Assembly: GCA_016709385.1 (NCBI GenBank)
Contig: JADJMW010000025.1
Span: 124,001 to 188,000 of the forward strand
Source of the DNA: Candidatus Rubrivivax defluviihabitans
GTDB taxonomy: Bacteria > Pseudomonadota > Gammaproteobacteria > Burkholderiales > Burkholderiaceae_C
Direction: 5' to 3'
DNA: 64,000 nt
The position numbers and the translations under genes are program-made. Each line of letters opens with the position of its first letter. Position 1 is the stretch's first letter. Shown one piece after another: positions 45,489 through 54,604 of this stretch. A model generated the notes under the pieces. That model saw nothing but the letters and a program-made list of their open reading frames with translations, was not told the origin of the DNA and searched no databases.

Positions 45489-46712
45489 TCAGCCGGCCTT
45501 TTCCGTGGCGGCCGCGGCCGGCGCCGGCCCGGCCAGCCATTCCTCGGCCAGGCGCACCCAGGCCGTGGCGCCCAGCGGGATGAGCTCGTCGTTGAAGTCA
45601 TAGCTGGGGTTGTGCAGCATGCACGGGCCCAGGCCGTGGCCGCCTTCGCGGTGGCTGCCGTCGCCGTTGCCGATGGCGAAATAGCAGCCCGGCTTGGCCT
45701 GCAGGAAGAAGGAGAAATCCTCGGCGCCCATGGTCGGCTCGAAGGCCACCACGTTCTCGGCACCGACCACGCCCGACAGCACGCGGCGCACGAATTCGGT
45801 CTCGGCCGGGTGGTTGACCGTGGGCGGGTAGTTGCGCGTGAAGCTGAATTCGCAGGTCGCGCCGAAGGCGGCGCACAAGTTCTCGGCCACCTGCTTCATG
45901 CGCTGCTCGATGAGGTCCAGCGTCTCGATCGAGAAGGTGCGCACGGTGCCGCGCAACTCGGCGAAATCGGGCACCACGTTGGTGGCTTCGCCGGCGTGGA
46001 TCATGGTCACCGACAGCACGCCGGGGTCGATGGGCTTGCGGTTGCGCGTGACGATGGTCTGGAACGCCATCACCAGCTGGCAGGCCACCGGCACCGGGTC
46101 GATGCCCAGGTGCGGCAGGGCGGCGTGGCTGCCCTTGCCGCGCACGACGATGCGGAATTCGTTGCTGCTGGCCAGCATGGCGCCGGGGTTGACGCCGATC
46201 ATGCCCACCTTCATGCCCGGCCAGTTGTGGGCGCCGAAGATGGCCTCCATGGGGAACTTTTCGAACAGGCCGTCCTTGATCATCTCGCGCGCGCCGCCGC
46301 CGCCTTCCTCGGCGGGCTGGAAGACCAGGTAGACGGTGCCGTCGAAATTGCGGTGCCGGCTCAGGTGCTTGGCCGCTGCCAGCAGCATGGCGGTGTGGCC
46401 GTCGTGGCCGCAGGCGTGCATCTTGCCGGGGTGGCGGCTGGCATGCGCGAAGCCGTTGTGCTCGGTCATCGGCAGCGCGTCGATATCGGCGCGCAGGCCC
46501 ACGGCGCGCGGGCTGCTGCCGTTCCTGACGATGCCCACCACGCCGGTCTTGCCCAAGCCGCGGTGCACCGGAATGCCCCAGTCGGTGAGCGCCTTGGCAA
46601 TGACGTCGGCGGTGCGCTCCTCCTCGAAGCACAGCTCGGGGTGGGCGTGGATGTCGCGCCGGATGGCGGTGATGGCGGCGGCGTCGGCGAGGATGGGCTC
46701 GATGATCTGCAT
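45489..46712 (-). CDS. M20 family amidohydrolase (hippurate hydrolase/HipO-like)
   Basis: 407 aa metal-dependent amidohydrolase. Metal-site motifs are HACGHDGHTAML, FQPAEEGGGGA, GAHNWPGM and the C-terminal MGAEDFSFF; the lid domain carries the conserved HAALPHLGIDP. The pattern matches aminoacylase/hippuricase (HipO, AbgB-like), cleaving N-acyl amino acids. A short same-strand operon with the DUF2817 gene suggests peptide or acyl-amino-acid breakdown. Confidence 0.92.
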   Translation of the reverse strand: MQIIEPILADAAAITAIRRDIHAHPELCFEEERTADVIAKALTDWGIPVHRGLGKTGVVGIVRNGSSPRAVGLRADIDALPMTEHNGFAHASRHPGKMHACGHDGHTAMLLAAAKHLSRHRNFDGTVYLVFQPAEEGGGGAREMIKDGLFEKFPMEAIFGAHNWPGMKVGMIGVNPGAMLASSNEFRIVVRGKGSHAALPHLGIDPVPVACQLVMAFQTIVTRNRKPIDPGVLSVTMIHAGEATNVVPDFAELRGTVRTFSIETLDLIEQRMKQVAENLCAAFGATCEFSFTRNYPPTVNHPAETEFVRRVLSGVVGAENVVAFEPTMGAEDFSFFLQAKPGCYFAIGNGDGSHREGGHGLGPCMLHNPSYDFNDELIPLGATAWVRLAEEWLAGPAPAAAATEKAG

Positions 46713-46789
46713 GGGGGTCTCCGGCCTGGGTTGCGCAACATCTTAGCCGTGGCGCCGGCCGATTGCCGCCGCTGTGGCACAGTGCGCGC

Positions 46790-48871
46790 ATGGCCGCCAT
46801 GGTTACCGAGTCCCCCGATGTCCGCGTCGTGCGCGCCGCCTGCCCGCACGACTGCCCGGACACCTGCGCGCTGCAGGTCACCGTGCAGCAGGGGCGCGCG
46901 GTGCGCATCCAGGGCGACCCCGACCACCCCACGACGCATGGGGCGCTGTGCACCAAGGTCAGCCGCTACGCCGAGCGCAGCTACCACCCCGAGCGTGTGC
47001 TCACGCCTTTGAAGCGCAGCGGCCCCAAGGGCGGCGGCCGCTTCGAACCGGTGGGCTGGGACGAGGCGCTGGACGCCATCGCGGCGCGCCTGCGGGCGAT
47101 CGCGGCACGGGGACCGGACGCAGCCCAGGCCATCCTGCCCTACAGCTACGCCGGCACCATGGGCCTGGTGCAGGGCGACGGCATGGCGGCGCGCTTCTTC
47201 CACAAGCTGGGCGCCAGCCTGCTGGACCGCACCATCTGCTCCAGCGCCGGCGGCGAGGCGCTGGCCGCCACCTACGGCGGCAAGGTCGGGATGCACCTGG
47301 AATTCTTCGCCGAGAGCCGGCTGGTCCTGATCTGGGGCAGCAACCCCATCACCAGCAGCGTGCACTTCTGGACTTTCGCTCAACAGGCCAAGCGCGCCGG
47401 CGCCAGGCTGATCTGCATCGACCCGCGGCGCACCGATACCGCCGACAAGTGCCACCAGCACATCGCTTTGCTGCCGGGCACCGACGGCGCGCTGGCGCTG
47501 GGGGTGATGCACGAGCTGATCGAGCACGACTGGCTGGACCACGACTACATCGAACGCCATGTCGATGGCTGGCCGGCGCTGCGTGAACGCGCGTTGCAGT
47601 GGCCGCCCGAACGTGCGGCCGTGGTGTGCGGCATCACCGCAGAAGAAGTGCGCGGCCTGGCGCGCGATTACGGCAACACCGGGCCGGCGGCGATCCGCCT
47701 CAACTACGGCATGCAGCGCGTGCACGGTGGCGGCAATGCCGTGCGGCTGGTCGCGATGCTGCCCTGCCTGGTGGGGGCCTGGCGGCACCGCGCCGGCGGG
47801 CTGCTGTTGTCCAGTTCGGGCTGGTTCCGTGGCGCGCGGCGCGACGCCTGGCTGCAGCGGCCCGATCTGCTGGCGGGGCGCACGCCGCGCACCATCAATA
47901 TGGTCACCATCGGCGACGACCTGAACCGCGAATCGTCGCCGGTCTTCGGGCCGCGCATCGAGGCCGTGGTCGTCTACAACAGCAACCCGGTGGCGGTGGC
48001 GCCCGAAAGCGCAAAGGTGGCGCGCGGCTTTGCGCGCGAAGACCTCTTCACCGTGGTGCTGGAGCATTTCCTCACCGACACCGCCGACCATGCCGACTAC
48101 GTGCTGCCGGCCACCACGCAGCTGGAGCACTGGGACGCGCACACCGCGTACGGCCACACCTATGCGCTGCTCAATCAGCCGGCGATCCCACCGCTGGGCC
48201 AGGCGCGGTCGAATGCGGCCATCTTCCGTGCGCTGGCCGCGCGACTTGGTTTCACTGAAGAGTGTTTTGCCGACAGCGACGAGGCCATGGCACGCGGCGC
48301 CTTCGAGGCCGACCGCGTCGACCCGGCGGCCTTGCGCGAGCAGGGCTGGGCCAAGCTCAAGGTCGCCGACGCGCCCTTTGCCGGGGGCGGATTTCCCACC
48401 GCCAGCGGCAAGGCCGTGGCCGACGCCCCCGGCTTGGGTGTGCCCGACCATGTGCCGAACCACGAAAGTGTGTTGTCGGCACCCGAACTCGCCGCGCGCT
48501 TCCCGCTGGCGATGATCTCGCCACCAGCGCGCCATTTCCTGAACTCCAGCTTCGTCAACGTGGCGAGCCTGCGCGCCGCCGAGCGTGAGCCGCTGCTGGA
48601 AATCCACCCGCTGGACGCGGCCGCGCGCGGCATCGCCAACGGCGCCGTGGTGCGCGTCTTCAACGACCGCGGCGACTACCTTTGCAAGGCCGAGCTGAGC
48701 GAACGCGCGCGGCCCGGCGTCGTCAATGGCCTCGGCGTGTGGTGGCGCAAATTCGGTCTGGCCGGCACCAATGTCAACCAGCTCACGCACCAACGGCTCA
48801 CCGACATGGGCCGTGCGCCGACCTTCTACGACTGCCTGGTCGAGGTCGAGCCGGGCGGGGTGCCGGCCTGA
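46790..48871 (+). CDS. Cytoplasmic molybdopterin-dependent oxidoreductase with N-terminal 4Fe-4S site
   Basis: 693 aa from the ATG at 46790; the ATG at 46799 is possible and no Shine-Dalgarno is clear. Four Cys (C18, C22, C26 and C54; CPHDCPDTC pattern) bind a 4Fe-4S cluster. The bis-MGD regions follow (GSNPITSS, IDPRRTDTADKC, YNSNPVAVAP, and the C-terminal MopB domain ISPPARHFLNSSF). There is no Tat signal peptide, so it acts in the cytoplasm. Close to the formate-dehydrogenase/BisC-like group; the substrate and electron partner are unknown, and no partner subunit genes flank it. Confidence 0.88.
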   Translation: MAAMVTESPDVRVVRAACPHDCPDTCALQVTVQQGRAVRIQGDPDHPTTHGALCTKVSRYAERSYHPERVLTPLKRSGPKGGGRFEPVGWDEALDAIAARLRAIAARGPDAAQAILPYSYAGTMGLVQGDGMAARFFHKLGASLLDRTICSSAGGEALAATYGGKVGMHLEFFAESRLVLIWGSNPITSSVHFWTFAQQAKRAGARLICIDPRRTDTADKCHQHIALLPGTDGALALGVMHELIEHDWLDHDYIERHVDGWPALRERALQWPPERAAVVCGITAEEVRGLARDYGNTGPAAIRLNYGMQRVHGGGNAVRLVAMLPCLVGAWRHRAGGLLLSSSGWFRGARRDAWLQRPDLLAGRTPRTINMVTIGDDLNRESSPVFGPRIEAVVVYNSNPVAVAPESAKVARGFAREDLFTVVLEHFLTDTADHADYVLPATTQLEHWDAHTAYGHTYALLNQPAIPPLGQARSNAAIFRALAARLGFTEECFADSDEAMARGAFEADRVDPAALREQGWAKLKVADAPFAGGGFPTASGKAVADAPGLGVPDHVPNHESVLSAPELAARFPLAMISPPARHFLNSSFVNVASLRAAEREPLLEIHPLDAAARGIANGAVVRVFNDRGDYLCKAELSERARPGVVNGLGVWWRKFGLAGTNVNQLTHQRLTDMGRAPTFYDCLVEVEPGGVPA

Positions 48872-48873
48872 AT

Positions 48874-49965
48874 GTGGCGCGCGGCGCGGTCTGGCTGATG
48901 GCGGGTGCTTCGGTGCTGGGCGCGGCGGCGCTCGCGGTGGCCGCGAGTTGCCTGGGCAGCGGCTGCAGTTCGCTGGGCTATTACGCGCAGGCCGCCGGCG
49001 GCCATGTCGACCTGCTGCAGCGTTCGCGCCCGGTGGCCGACTGGCTGGCCGACGAGACCACGCCGCCGGCGCTGCGCGAACGCCTGCTGCTCACCCAGCG
49101 CGTGCGCGACTTCGCGGTGAGCGAACTGAAGCTGCCCGACAACGCCAGCTACCGGCGTTATGCCGACCTGGAGCGCGGCGCCGTGGTCTGGAACGTGGTG
49201 GCCGCGCCCGAGCTTTCGCTCACGCTCAAGACCTGGTGCTTTCCGGTGCTGGGCTGCGTGGGCTACCGGGGCTATTTCAGCCGCGAGGAAGCCGACGCGC
49301 TGGCCACGCAGCTGAAGGCCGAAGGCTGGGAGGTCAGCGTCTACGGCGTGCCCGCCTATTCCACTTTGGGCTGGAGCAACTGGATGGGCGGCGATCCGCT
49401 GCTCAATACCTTCGTGCTCTGGCCCGAAGGCGAACTGGCGCGGCTGGTCTTCCACGAACTCGCGCACCAGGTGGCCTATGCCGACGACGACACGACGTTC
49501 AACGAATCCTTTGCCACCGCGGTGGAACGCCTCGGCGGCCGGCGCTGGCTGGAGCAGCGGGCCACACCGCAGGCGCGCGCCGAGTACGCGGCGCTGGACG
49601 CGCGGCGGCAGGATTTCCGCGCCCTGACGCTGAAGGTGCGGGGGGAGCTCGAGGCCGTCTATGCCAGCGCACTGCCCGACGCCGCCAAGCGCGAGCGCAA
49701 GGCCGACGTGCTGGCGGCCATGCGGGACGAATATGCAACGCTCAAGACCACGCGCTGGGGCGGGTTCGCCGGCTACGACGGCTGGTTCGCCCGCGCCAAC
49801 AATGCGGCTTTCGGCGTGCAGGCGGCCTATTTCGAACTGGTGCCGGCCTTCGAGCAACGCTTCGAACGCAGTGGCGGCGACTTCGAGCGCTTCTACGCCG
49901 ACGTGCGGCAGCTCGCGGCCTTGCCGAAGGACGAGCGGCGCGCCAAACTTCTGGCCTCCCACTGA
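48874..49965 (+). CDS. Predicted aminopeptidase, lipoprotein (COG4324 family)
   Basis: 363 aa from a GTG at 48874, two bases after the upstream stop; an ATG at 48898 would remove the first basic residue of the signal peptide. Lipobox-like LGSGC near 28-32 suggests lipid anchoring. The zinc site is HELAHQ (about residue 195) followed by NESFATAVE with the downstream Glu, as in a gluzincin. The mature start SSLGYYAQAAGGHVDLL is highly conserved in this uncharacterised aminopeptidase group. Downstream is the PHA-system gene at 16 bases. Confidence 0.85.
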   Translation: MARGAVWLMAGASVLGAAALAVAASCLGSGCSSLGYYAQAAGGHVDLLQRSRPVADWLADETTPPALRERLLLTQRVRDFAVSELKLPDNASYRRYADLERGAVVWNVVAAPELSLTLKTWCFPVLGCVGYRGYFSREEADALATQLKAEGWEVSVYGVPAYSTLGWSNWMGGDPLLNTFVLWPEGELARLVFHELAHQVAYADDDTTFNESFATAVERLGGRRWLEQRATPQARAEYAALDARRQDFRALTLKVRGELEAVYASALPDAAKRERKADVLAAMRDEYATLKTTRWGGFAGYDGWFARANNAAFGVQAAYFELVPAFEQRFERSGGDFERFYADVRQLAALPKDERRAKLLASH

Positions 49966-49981
49966 ACAGGACACCCCCGAC

Positions 49982-50344
49982 ATGGCCGACATCCGCATCC
50001 ACCGCGAACACCAACTGGGCCTGGCCAAGGCACGCAAGGTGGCCTGGGCCTGGGCCGAACAGGTGGAGCAGAAATTCGACATGGCCTGCACGGTGATCGA
50101 AGGCGAGCTCAGCGACACCGTGGAGTTCAAGCGCACGGGCGTCAGCGGCCGGCTGATCGTGGCGCCCGACCATTTCGACCTCGACGCCAAGCTCGGCTTC
50201 CTGCTCGGCGCCTTCAGCAAGACCATCGAGCACGAGATCGAGAAGAACCTCGACACGCTGCTGAGCAAGAGTGGCAACGGTGGCGCGCGCAAGACGGCGG
50301 CCGCGGCGAAGACGGCTGCGGCGAAGAAGGGCACGAGCCGCTGA
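49982..50344 (+). CDS. Polyhydroxyalkanoic acid system family protein
   Basis: 120 aa. Matches the small PHA granule-region family (PHA_gran_rgn): start MADIRIHREHQLGLAKARKV, then EFKRTGVSGRLIVAPDHFDL and LGFLLGAFSKTIEHEIEKNL. The last 25 residues are a Lys/Ala tail like that of the phasin in this window. Its function is unknown; it occurs with PHA genes in many Burkholderiales. Same strand and close to the aminopeptidase gene. Confidence 0.85.
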   Translation: MADIRIHREHQLGLAKARKVAWAWAEQVEQKFDMACTVIEGELSDTVEFKRTGVSGRLIVAPDHFDLDAKLGFLLGAFSKTIEHEIEKNLDTLLSKSGNGGARKTAAAAKTAAAKKGTSR

Positions 50345-50424
50345 CGGGGTCTTGGCCGGGCGTGCGAGCGTGGTCGTCGTGGCCTGTCTAGACTCTCCCT
50401 CTTCGTTTGTCGCGCCATCCGACC

Positions 50425-51018
50425 ATGACCTCGTCCACCCCGATTGCCGCCGCCGCCATGATGCTGGCCCTGGCTGCGCTGTCCACGCCCGCGCACGCAC
50501 AGTCGACCGCGCCGCCAGCGCAAGCCGCCGCGGCGGTCTGCCCGCCGCTGCTGCAGCACACCTTCGGCCGCCTGCAGGACGACAAGCCGCAGCCGCTATG
50601 CCAGTACGCCGGCAAGGTGCTGCTGGTGGTGAATACCGCCAGCTACTGCGGCTACACCAGCCAGTACGAAGGGCTGGAGGCGCTGCACGCGAAATACGCC
50701 GCCCGCGGCCTGGTGGTGATGGGCTTCCCGTCGAACGACTTCAACCAGGAGTCCGACGACAAGGCCAAGATCGCCGAGTTGTGCTTCAACACCTACGGCG
50801 TGAAATTCCCGATGTTCGCGCCGAGCAAGGTCACCGGCCGCGACGCGAATGTGCTGTTCGCCGGCCTGGCGCAGGCCACGGGGCAGCCGCCGAAGTGGAA
50901 TTTCCACAAGTACGTGGTCGACCGCCAGGGCAAGCCGGTGGCCGCCTATCCCAGCCGCGTGGCCCCGGGCGATGCGACGCTGGTGGCCGCCATCGAGAAG
51001 GCGCTGGCGCAGCCTTGA
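50425..51018 (+). CDS. Glutathione peroxidase family protein, exported
   Basis: 197 aa with a Sec signal peptide (about 1-25, AHA-Q). Thioredoxin-fold peroxidase with peroxidatic C75 in NTASYCGYTSQYEGL, Q108 (GFPSNDFNQES) and the conserved Trp in PKWNFHKYVVDRQG. The sulfur is Cys, not selenocysteine. The periplasmic location and a Cys-rich N-terminus make thioredoxin or glutathione as reductant uncertain. An upstream TTG at 50407 adds six residues and is less likely. A TAGACT -10-like box precedes it. Confidence 0.92.
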   Translation: MTSSTPIAAAAMMLALAALSTPAHAQSTAPPAQAAAAVCPPLLQHTFGRLQDDKPQPLCQYAGKVLLVVNTASYCGYTSQYEGLEALHAKYAARGLVVMGFPSNDFNQESDDKAKIAELCFNTYGVKFPMFAPSKVTGRDANVLFAGLAQATGQPPKWNFHKYVVDRQGKPVAAYPSRVAPGDATLVAAIEKALAQP

Positions 51019-51078
51019 GAGCCGGACGGGCGCCGGGCAGGCGCCGAACGGCTGCAGCGCCGCGCCGGTGCGGCAGGC

Positions 51079-51333
51079 CTATTTCAGCGATTCGATCAGG
51101 TCCACGTATTCCTGCATCGCTGCTTCGCTGCTCTTGCCCTTGATCGCCGCCCAGGCGTCGTACTTGGCGCGGCCCACCATGTCGGTGAAGCCCGGGCGCT
51201 TGCCCTCGCAGTCGCCTTCGGTGGCCTGCTTGTATAGCGCATAGATCTTCAGCAGCGTCATGTTGTCCGGTTTTTCGGGCAGCTGCTTGCTCTCGGCGAC
51301 GGCCTTGTCGAAGGCGGTCTTGAGTTTGGCCAT
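51079..51333 (-). CDS. Acyl-CoA-binding protein
   Basis: 84 aa four-helix ACBP. Family signature: FDKAVAESKQLP, DNMTLLKIYALYKQATEGDC and KYDAWAAIKGKSSEAAMQEY (the YxxxWxxxxG block). It carries long-chain acyl-CoA in the cytoplasm and protects it from hydrolysis. It is convergent with the glutathione peroxidase and divergent from WS/DGAT over 113 bases, so it likely feeds acyl-CoA to lipid-storage enzymes. Confidence 0.93.
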   Translation of the reverse strand: MAKLKTAFDKAVAESKQLPEKPDNMTLLKIYALYKQATEGDCEGKRPGFTDMVGRAKYDAWAAIKGKSSEAAMQEYVDLIESLK

Positions 51334-51446
51334 GGCGGGGTCTCCTGTGCTGTCGGGTTCGTGGGTGAAAATGCAGGCTTGACGGGCCGCATGTTACCCA
51401 GCATCGTGCCCGGCCGTCCCTTCCCGCCCCGAACTGGAGATTTCCG

Positions 51447-52883
51447 ATGCCGCAAGCCGCCGAGCGCATGTCGCGCGTGGATACCGCCTGGCTGCGCATG
51501 GACAACGACGTCAACCTGATGATGATCGTCGGCATCTGGCTGCTCACGCCGGCCATCACGCTGGAGGCTTTGCGCGAGCGCATCGGCGGCAAGCTGCTCA
51601 AGTACGACCGCTTCCGCCAGAAGGCGGTGCAGGACGCCACCGGCGCGCAGTGGGTCTTCGACGAGGCCTTCGACATCGACCGCCACGTGGTGCCCGTGAA
51701 GCTGGAACGTCGCCGCGGCCAGAGCCCGCGCGCGGCGCTGCAGTCGCTGTGCGGCACGCTGGCCACCACCGCGCTGGACCACAACCACCCGCTGTGGCAG
51801 TTTCACCTGGTGGAGCATTACGAAGGCGGCTCGGCCATCATCGCGCGCATCCACCACTGCATCGGCGACGGCATCGCGCTCATCTCGGTGATGATGAGCA
51901 TCACCGATGGCGGCGCCGACCCGCCGCGGCGGCGTCGCCGCAAGCCGGTCGAGGACGAGGGCGAAAGCGACTGGCTGGCCGACGCCGTGCTCAAGCCGCT
52001 GACCGACTTCACGGTGAAGGCCATCGGCATGTACGGCAGCGGGGTCGTCAAGTCGATGGACATGCTGGCCAATCCGCGCGAGCCGCTGCTGGGGTCGCTG
52101 GACGTGGCGCGCTCGGGTGTGCAGGTGGTGAACGACGCCGCCGCGCTGGCGCTGATGGCCGACGACTCGCCCACCCTGCTGAAGGGCCTGCCCCAGGGCG
52201 TGAAGGTGGTGGCCTGGAACGAGCCGCTGCCGCTGGACGGCGTGAAGGCCATCGGCAAGGCGCTGGGCTGCTCGATCAACGACGTGCTGCTGGCCTGCGC
52301 GGCCGGCGCCATCGGCAGCTATCTGCGCGACCGCGGTGAAGACCCCACCGGCAAGGAGATCCGCGCCATGGTGCCGGTGAACCTGCGGCCGCTGGAGAAG
52401 GCCTGGCAGCTGGGCAACCGTTTCGGCCTGGCGCCGCTGGTGCTGCCGGTGGGCATCGAAAACCCGATCGAACGCGTCTATGCGGTGCGCCAGCGCATGC
52501 GCGAGATGAAGGGCAGTTACCAGCCGCTGCTGGCCTTCGGCATCCTGGCGCTGACGGGCCTGTTCATCAAGCCGGTGCAGGACTTCGTGCTGGGCCTGTT
52601 CGCCAAGAAGACCACGGCGGTGATGACCAACGTGCCCGGCCCCGCGGTGCCGCTGAAATTCTGCGGCTCCACGCTGCGCCAGACCATCTTCTGGGTGCCG
52701 GCCTCGGGCCACGTGGGCGTAGGCATCAGCATCCTGAGCTATGCCGGCGGCGTGCAGTTCGGGCTCATCACCGACCGCCGGCTGTGCCCGAGACCGCAGG
52801 ACATCATCGACCGCTTCGCGCCCGAATTCGAGAAACTGCTGCTGGTGGCGATGATGCTGCCCTGGGCCGGCGAGAAACACTGA
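51447..52883 (+). CDS. Wax ester synthase/diacylglycerol acyltransferase (WS/DGAT)
   Basis: 478 aa. The acyltransferase active-site motif HHxxxDG is H136-H-C-I-G-D141-G142, and the family N-terminus (MSRVDTAWLRMDN) and C-terminal MTNVPGPAVPLKFCGS are intact. Condenses acyl-CoA with fatty alcohol or diacylglycerol to form wax ester or triacylglycerol. The alcohol could come from the acyl-CoA reductase at 20.3-22.3 kb. Good GGAG site before the ATG. The SRPBCC gene follows 32 bases later. Confidence 0.93.
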   Translation: MPQAAERMSRVDTAWLRMDNDVNLMMIVGIWLLTPAITLEALRERIGGKLLKYDRFRQKAVQDATGAQWVFDEAFDIDRHVVPVKLERRRGQSPRAALQSLCGTLATTALDHNHPLWQFHLVEHYEGGSAIIARIHHCIGDGIALISVMMSITDGGADPPRRRRRKPVEDEGESDWLADAVLKPLTDFTVKAIGMYGSGVVKSMDMLANPREPLLGSLDVARSGVQVVNDAAALALMADDSPTLLKGLPQGVKVVAWNEPLPLDGVKAIGKALGCSINDVLLACAAGAIGSYLRDRGEDPTGKEIRAMVPVNLRPLEKAWQLGNRFGLAPLVLPVGIENPIERVYAVRQRMREMKGSYQPLLAFGILALTGLFIKPVQDFVLGLFAKKTTAVMTNVPGPAVPLKFCGSTLRQTIFWVPASGHVGVGISILSYAGGVQFGLITDRRLCPRPQDIIDRFAPEFEKLLLVAMMLPWAGEKH

Positions 52884-52915
52884 CCCACCGCTTCAAACCA
52901 AGAGGAGACCCCGCC

Positions 52916-53386
52916 ATGACCGTCACCGTCGCCATCGACCTGGGCTATGAATTTGCCGTCAAGGCGCCGTTCAAGGAGGTGTTCGACCTGCTGTCGGACG
53001 TGCCCGAATCGGTGAGCCACTTCCCCAAGGTCGACAAGCTGGTCGACATGGGCGACGGCGTCTACCGCTGGGAGATGGCCAAGGTGGGCACGGCGCAGGT
53101 GAATATCCAGACCGTGTATGCGTCGAAATACGTGTCCGACCGCAAGAAGGGTTCGGTGGTCTGGACGCCGGTGCCGGGCGTGGGCAATGCGCTGGTGGGC
53201 GGCAGCTGGAAGATCAGCGACCGGAAGAAGTCCACGGCGCTGGAATTCAAGGTCAGCGGCACCGTCAACGTGGCGCTGCCGGGGCTGATGAAGATGGTGG
53301 TGGTGCCGGTGGTGCAGGGCGAGTTCGAGAAGCTCGTCGAGAAGTACATCGACAACCTCGTCAAGCGCTTCGGCGGCGAAGCCTGA
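52916..53386 (+). CDS. SRPBCC family protein (polyketide cyclase/START-like)
   Basis: 156 aa with an AGAGGAG ribosome site. A single START-like fold: VDLLSDVPESVSHFPKVDKL, YRWEMAKVG and a final amphipathic helix (KLVEKYIDNLVKRF). Such proteins bind lipids or hydrophobic ligands. It is co-transcribed with WS/DGAT, so a role in moving neutral lipid or acyl chains is plausible, but unproven. Confidence 0.8.
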   Translation: MTVTVAIDLGYEFAVKAPFKEVFDLLSDVPESVSHFPKVDKLVDMGDGVYRWEMAKVGTAQVNIQTVYASKYVSDRKKGSVVWTPVPGVGNALVGGSWKISDRKKSTALEFKVSGTVNVALPGLMKMVVVPVVQGEFEKLVEKYIDNLVKRFGGEA

Positions 53387-53532
53387 TCTCGCGCCGGGGC
53401 GCAGCCGCCTTTGTGCTGGCGCCTCGGCGTCGGCGCAAAACCGGGGCTTCAGCCAGCGGCCGCCGCGGTCGCTGATGAAGACGGGGCGACCGGCGGCATG
53501 TTCACGATGGACAAGACTGCCGGCGATGCACG

Positions 53533-54549
53533 TCAGGGTTCGACGATGCCCAGCTCGATGAGGCAGCACGCGCAGTCGACGATGCTTTGCTCCTCCGGCC
53601 GCGTGGCCCAGCCGAGAACCGCCTTGGCGTGCGATGCGTCCTGGTGGCGCACCGAGCCCAGTTCGCCCAGGGCGGCCCGGGCGCGCCGGTCGAACAAGGC
53701 CGTCACCCGCACCAGCCAGTCGGGCAGGTTGCGCGTGGGCACCTTGCCGGCGTGCGGCCCCAAGGCGGCGCGCAGCACCTCGGCAATCTCGAGCAGCTTC
53801 ATGAACCGGCCCGAAGCGATGAACCGTTCGCCGGCCATGCCCGGTGCCTTCAATGCGCGGACATGCAGGTCGGCCACGTCGCGCACATCGACGACGCCGA
53901 AACCGATGTCCGGGCAGCCACGCAGGCTGCCGTCGAGCAGCTTCCTCAGGATGACCACCGACGCCGAATAGTCGCGGCTCCACACCGGCCCCAGCACCAC
54001 CGAGGGGTTGATGGTGCAGAACTCGATACCGGCGCCTTCACGGGCCACCCAGTCGCGCGCCGCGCGCTCGGCGATCGTCTTGGACTGGATGTAGGGCGAG
54101 AGGCCGGGCCGGTCGGGCTGCGTCCAGTCGGCCTCGGTGAAGTGGTGCACGCCGCGGCCGCGGCCATAGGCGATGGCAGCCACCGACGAGGTCATGACGA
54201 AGCGTTCGACGCCCGTGGCCTTGGCCGCGCGCAGGGCGCGCAGGGCGCCGTCGCGTGCCGGCACGATCAGGTCGTCGGCACTGCGGGGCACCCCGGCCGG
54301 CAGCGGCGAGGCCAGATGGGCCACGCAGCGGCAGCCGGCCATCGCTTCGGTCCAGCCGGCGTCGGCGTTGAGGTCGGCGGCGAAGAACTTCAGCCGCCTG
54401 TCGTCGACGGCCAGAAGTCGGCGCACCGCCGCCTCGCGCTCCAGGCTGCGCACGCTGGTGTGCACCGTCCAGCCTTCGGCCACCAGCTGCCGGATGAGGA
54501 AGCCGGCGATATAGCCGCTGCCTCCGGACACGAAGACGGAATCGGCCAT
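53533..54549 (-). CDS. NAD-dependent epimerase/dehydratase, dihydroflavonol-reductase-like
   Basis: 338 aa extended SDR. Cofactor loop SGGSGYIAGF near the N-terminus; S-S-V in MTSSVAAIAYG and Y-x3-K in YIQSKTIAER form the catalytic residues. The C-terminal substrate domain resembles dihydroflavonol 4-reductase/cinnamoyl-CoA reductase-like enzymes reducing carbonyls. The real substrate in bacteria is not known. Alone on its strand with 55 bases before the next gene. Confidence 0.86.
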   Translation of the reverse strand: MADSVFVSGGSGYIAGFLIRQLVAEGWTVHTSVRSLEREAAVRRLLAVDDRRLKFFAADLNADAGWTEAMAGCRCVAHLASPLPAGVPRSADDLIVPARDGALRALRAAKATGVERFVMTSSVAAIAYGRGRGVHHFTEADWTQPDRPGLSPYIQSKTIAERAARDWVAREGAGIEFCTINPSVVLGPVWSRDYSASVVILRKLLDGSLRGCPDIGFGVVDVRDVADLHVRALKAPGMAGERFIASGRFMKLLEIAEVLRAALGPHAGKVPTRNLPDWLVRVTALFDRRARAALGELGSVRHQDASHAKAVLGWATRPEEQSIVDCACCLIELGIVEP

Positions 54550-54604
54550 CGGTGGGGTCGCCCTCGTCCCGCCGCGCAGCCTGGCCTGGTGCGCCAGCGC
54601 CCGC

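Noticed and set aside
46466..48793. 775-aa frame on the minus strand
   Set aside because: Antisense to the molybdopterin oxidoreductase, which carries Fe-S and MGD motifs.
53387..53532. Minus-strand peptide in the gap after the SRPBCC gene
   Set aside because: A short protein-like stretch (VFISDRGGRWLKPRF) is visible but has no start, no partner region and no recognised family; too short to support.
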